Below are positions 43,829-44,780 of a stretch of 44,780 bases of DNA, piece by piece. Location: contig WFWZ01000059.1 of the NCBI GenBank assembly GCA_015490875.1, forward strand, positions 1-44,780. The letters are read 5' to 3'. The translations under genes and the position numbers were made by a program. The stretch's first letter is position 1; each line of letters begins with the position of its first letter. Under the pieces are notes generated by a model that saw nothing but the letters and a program-made list of their open reading frames with translations, was not told the DNA's origin and did not search any database. Source of the stretch: Planctomycetaceae bacterium. GTDB taxonomy: Bacteria; Planctomycetota; Planctomycetia; Pirellulales; Pirellulaceae.

Positions 43829-44767
43829 ATGAGTGACTCCCTCCTTGAAACTCCGCTTACTTCCTGGCACAGCGCGCACGGAGCTCGCATGGTCGACTTC
43901 GCGGGATGGCGGATGCCCGTGCAGTATTCATCGATTCGTCAAGAACATCTGGCGACGCGCGGCGATGTCGGCTTGTTTGACATTTCGCACATGGGGCGGC
44001 TTCGGTTCCACGGCCCCGATGCGCTGCGGTTTCTCGACTTCGTGTTGACACGCCGCGTCCATTCCCTGCGCCCGGGGCAGATCCGTTACGCTTTGGTCGT
44101 CAACGAGGCGGGAGGCATCCTCGATGACGTCCTCGTCTACGCCTTGGTCGCGCCGGATGGAGCCATCGATTGGCGCCTGGTTGTCAACGCATCGAACCGC
44201 TCAAAGTTGCTCGATTGGTTCGAACAACATCGAGCAGGCTTCGATGTCACGATCGAGGATCAGACGTTGGCGACGGCAATGGTGGCCATTCAAGGCCCCA
44301 AGGCGATCGAGTTGGCACAGCGTGTCTGGGACGCGACCGGGCTGGCCGATTGTCGGATCGGCGGTTTGAAATACTACACAGGCGTTGTGGTCGGTGGCGG
44401 GCCATCGGAGGTCGTGGTCAGTCGAACGGGGTATACGGGAGAGGACGGCTGCGAGTGGATCTTGCCGGCGGACGAGGCCGAGTCGATTTGGGAGCAGCTA
44501 GTGGAAGGGGGGGGCTGTCCGGCTGGCTTGGGAGCTCGCGATACGTTGCGTCTGGAAGCCGGCATGCCGCTGTATGGTCACGAGTTGGACGAGTCGATCG
44601 ACCCGTACCAGGCCGACCTGGCCTTCGCGGTGCAACTGGATGACCATCCCGGTTTTATCGGCCGAGAAGCGCTCGAGGCGTTGGCGGCGCAGACGCCGCA
44701 GCGCCGGCGCGTCGGATTGCGGGCGGAGGGGAGGCGGGCGCCTCGCCAGCACAGTGGGGTGTTGGAG
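43829..44767 (+). CDS. gcvT: Glycine cleavage system T protein (aminomethyltransferase), partial
   Basis: The frame runs from ATG 43829 to the right edge, about 313 codons of genomic sequence; the family is usually about 360-370 residues, so roughly 50 are missing. Recognisable GcvT features: ETPLTSWHSAHGARMVDFAGW at the N-terminus, MPVQYSSIRQEHLATRGDVG, FDISHMGR, the catalytic-Asp region GGILDDVLVY, VVNASNRSKLLDWF, SRTGYTGEDGCEW, ARDTLRLEAGMPLYGHELD and FIGREAL. The enzyme moves the aminomethyl carbon from lipoyl-GcvH to tetrahydrofolate, yielding methylene-THF and ammonia. The genes for GcvH and GcvP are not in the window but may follow beyond the contig end. The ribosome-binding site is weak. 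The apparent final residues LSLI are encoded by adapter, not genome. Confidence 0.95.
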
Positions 44768-44780
44768 CTGTCTCTTATAC
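44768..44780. other. Residual Tn5/Nextera mosaic-end adapter at contig end
   Basis: The last 13 bases, CTGTCTCTTATAC, are identical to the start of the Nextera transposase adapter read-through sequence. They end the contig and interrupt gcvT where the family's conservation suggests other residues. They should not be treated as genomic. Confidence 0.9.

Overview
The window looks like one complete or near-complete assembly contig from a Planctomycetota bacterium, most likely in or near Pirellulales/Thermoguttaceae. Three things point there. Two surface proteins begin with the planctomycete extracellular N-terminal motif (RLEERQLLA and SLEERRLLA). Dockerin-like repeat pairs sit near their C-termini. 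Several families typical of the phylum are present: methyltransferase-like/PQQ-propeller proteins, secreted FAD oxidoreductases, Tat-exported sugar-isomerase-like proteins and a YhaM/RNase R pair. The sequence is GC-rich. No rRNA, tRNA, CRISPR array, insertion sequence or phage gene was recognised. The last 13 bases match the start of the Tn5/Nextera mosaic-end adapter, so the right edge is a contig end carrying adapter sequence.

Layout. (1) 1-5046, minus strand: a Tat-exported xylose-isomerase-like TIM barrel, a GT4 glycosyltransferase, an unrecognised 255-residue protein and a secreted PQQ-type beta-propeller protein that runs off the left edge. (2) 5355-8230, plus strand: a Tat-exported alpha/beta-hydrolase (acetylxylan-esterase-like) overlapping a PIG-L deacetylase, followed by a three-copy palindromic repeat. 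(3) 8372-14918, minus strand: a fused FMN-binding/Fer4_5/ApbE membrane flavoprotein, a secreted FAD oxidoreductase, a 4HBT thioesterase and a TlpA-like thioredoxin with a strong terminator-like hairpin. (4) 15047-18565: a partial ebo cluster (EboC prenyltransferase and EboF phosphatase-family protein on plus, EboB TatD-family protein convergent on minus) plus a small unknown gene. (5) 18928-21188, plus: a HEAT-repeat protein translationally coupled to a single-pass membrane protein. (6) 21032-40022, minus: a secreted dockerin metalloprotease and, upstream of it, a 5292-residue giant surface protein that fills 35% of the window. (7) 40399-44780, plus: YhaM-family exoribonuclease, RNase R, and GcvT truncated by the contig end.

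How the parts fit together. The giant protein and the metalloprotease share their sorting motif, dockerin pair and acidic tail, and each carries a zinc-protease motif. They read as a co-located cell-surface module, with a hairpin and a candidate promoter between them. The ApbE fusion places a flavinyltransferase and two of its likely substrate domains in one polypeptide. The ebo genes suggest export of a precursor or metabolite to the periplasm. YhaM and RNase R form an ATGA-coupled RNA 3'-end-processing pair. Several secreted sugar-active or redox proteins in the left third fit a polysaccharide-degrading lifestyle; this is inference.
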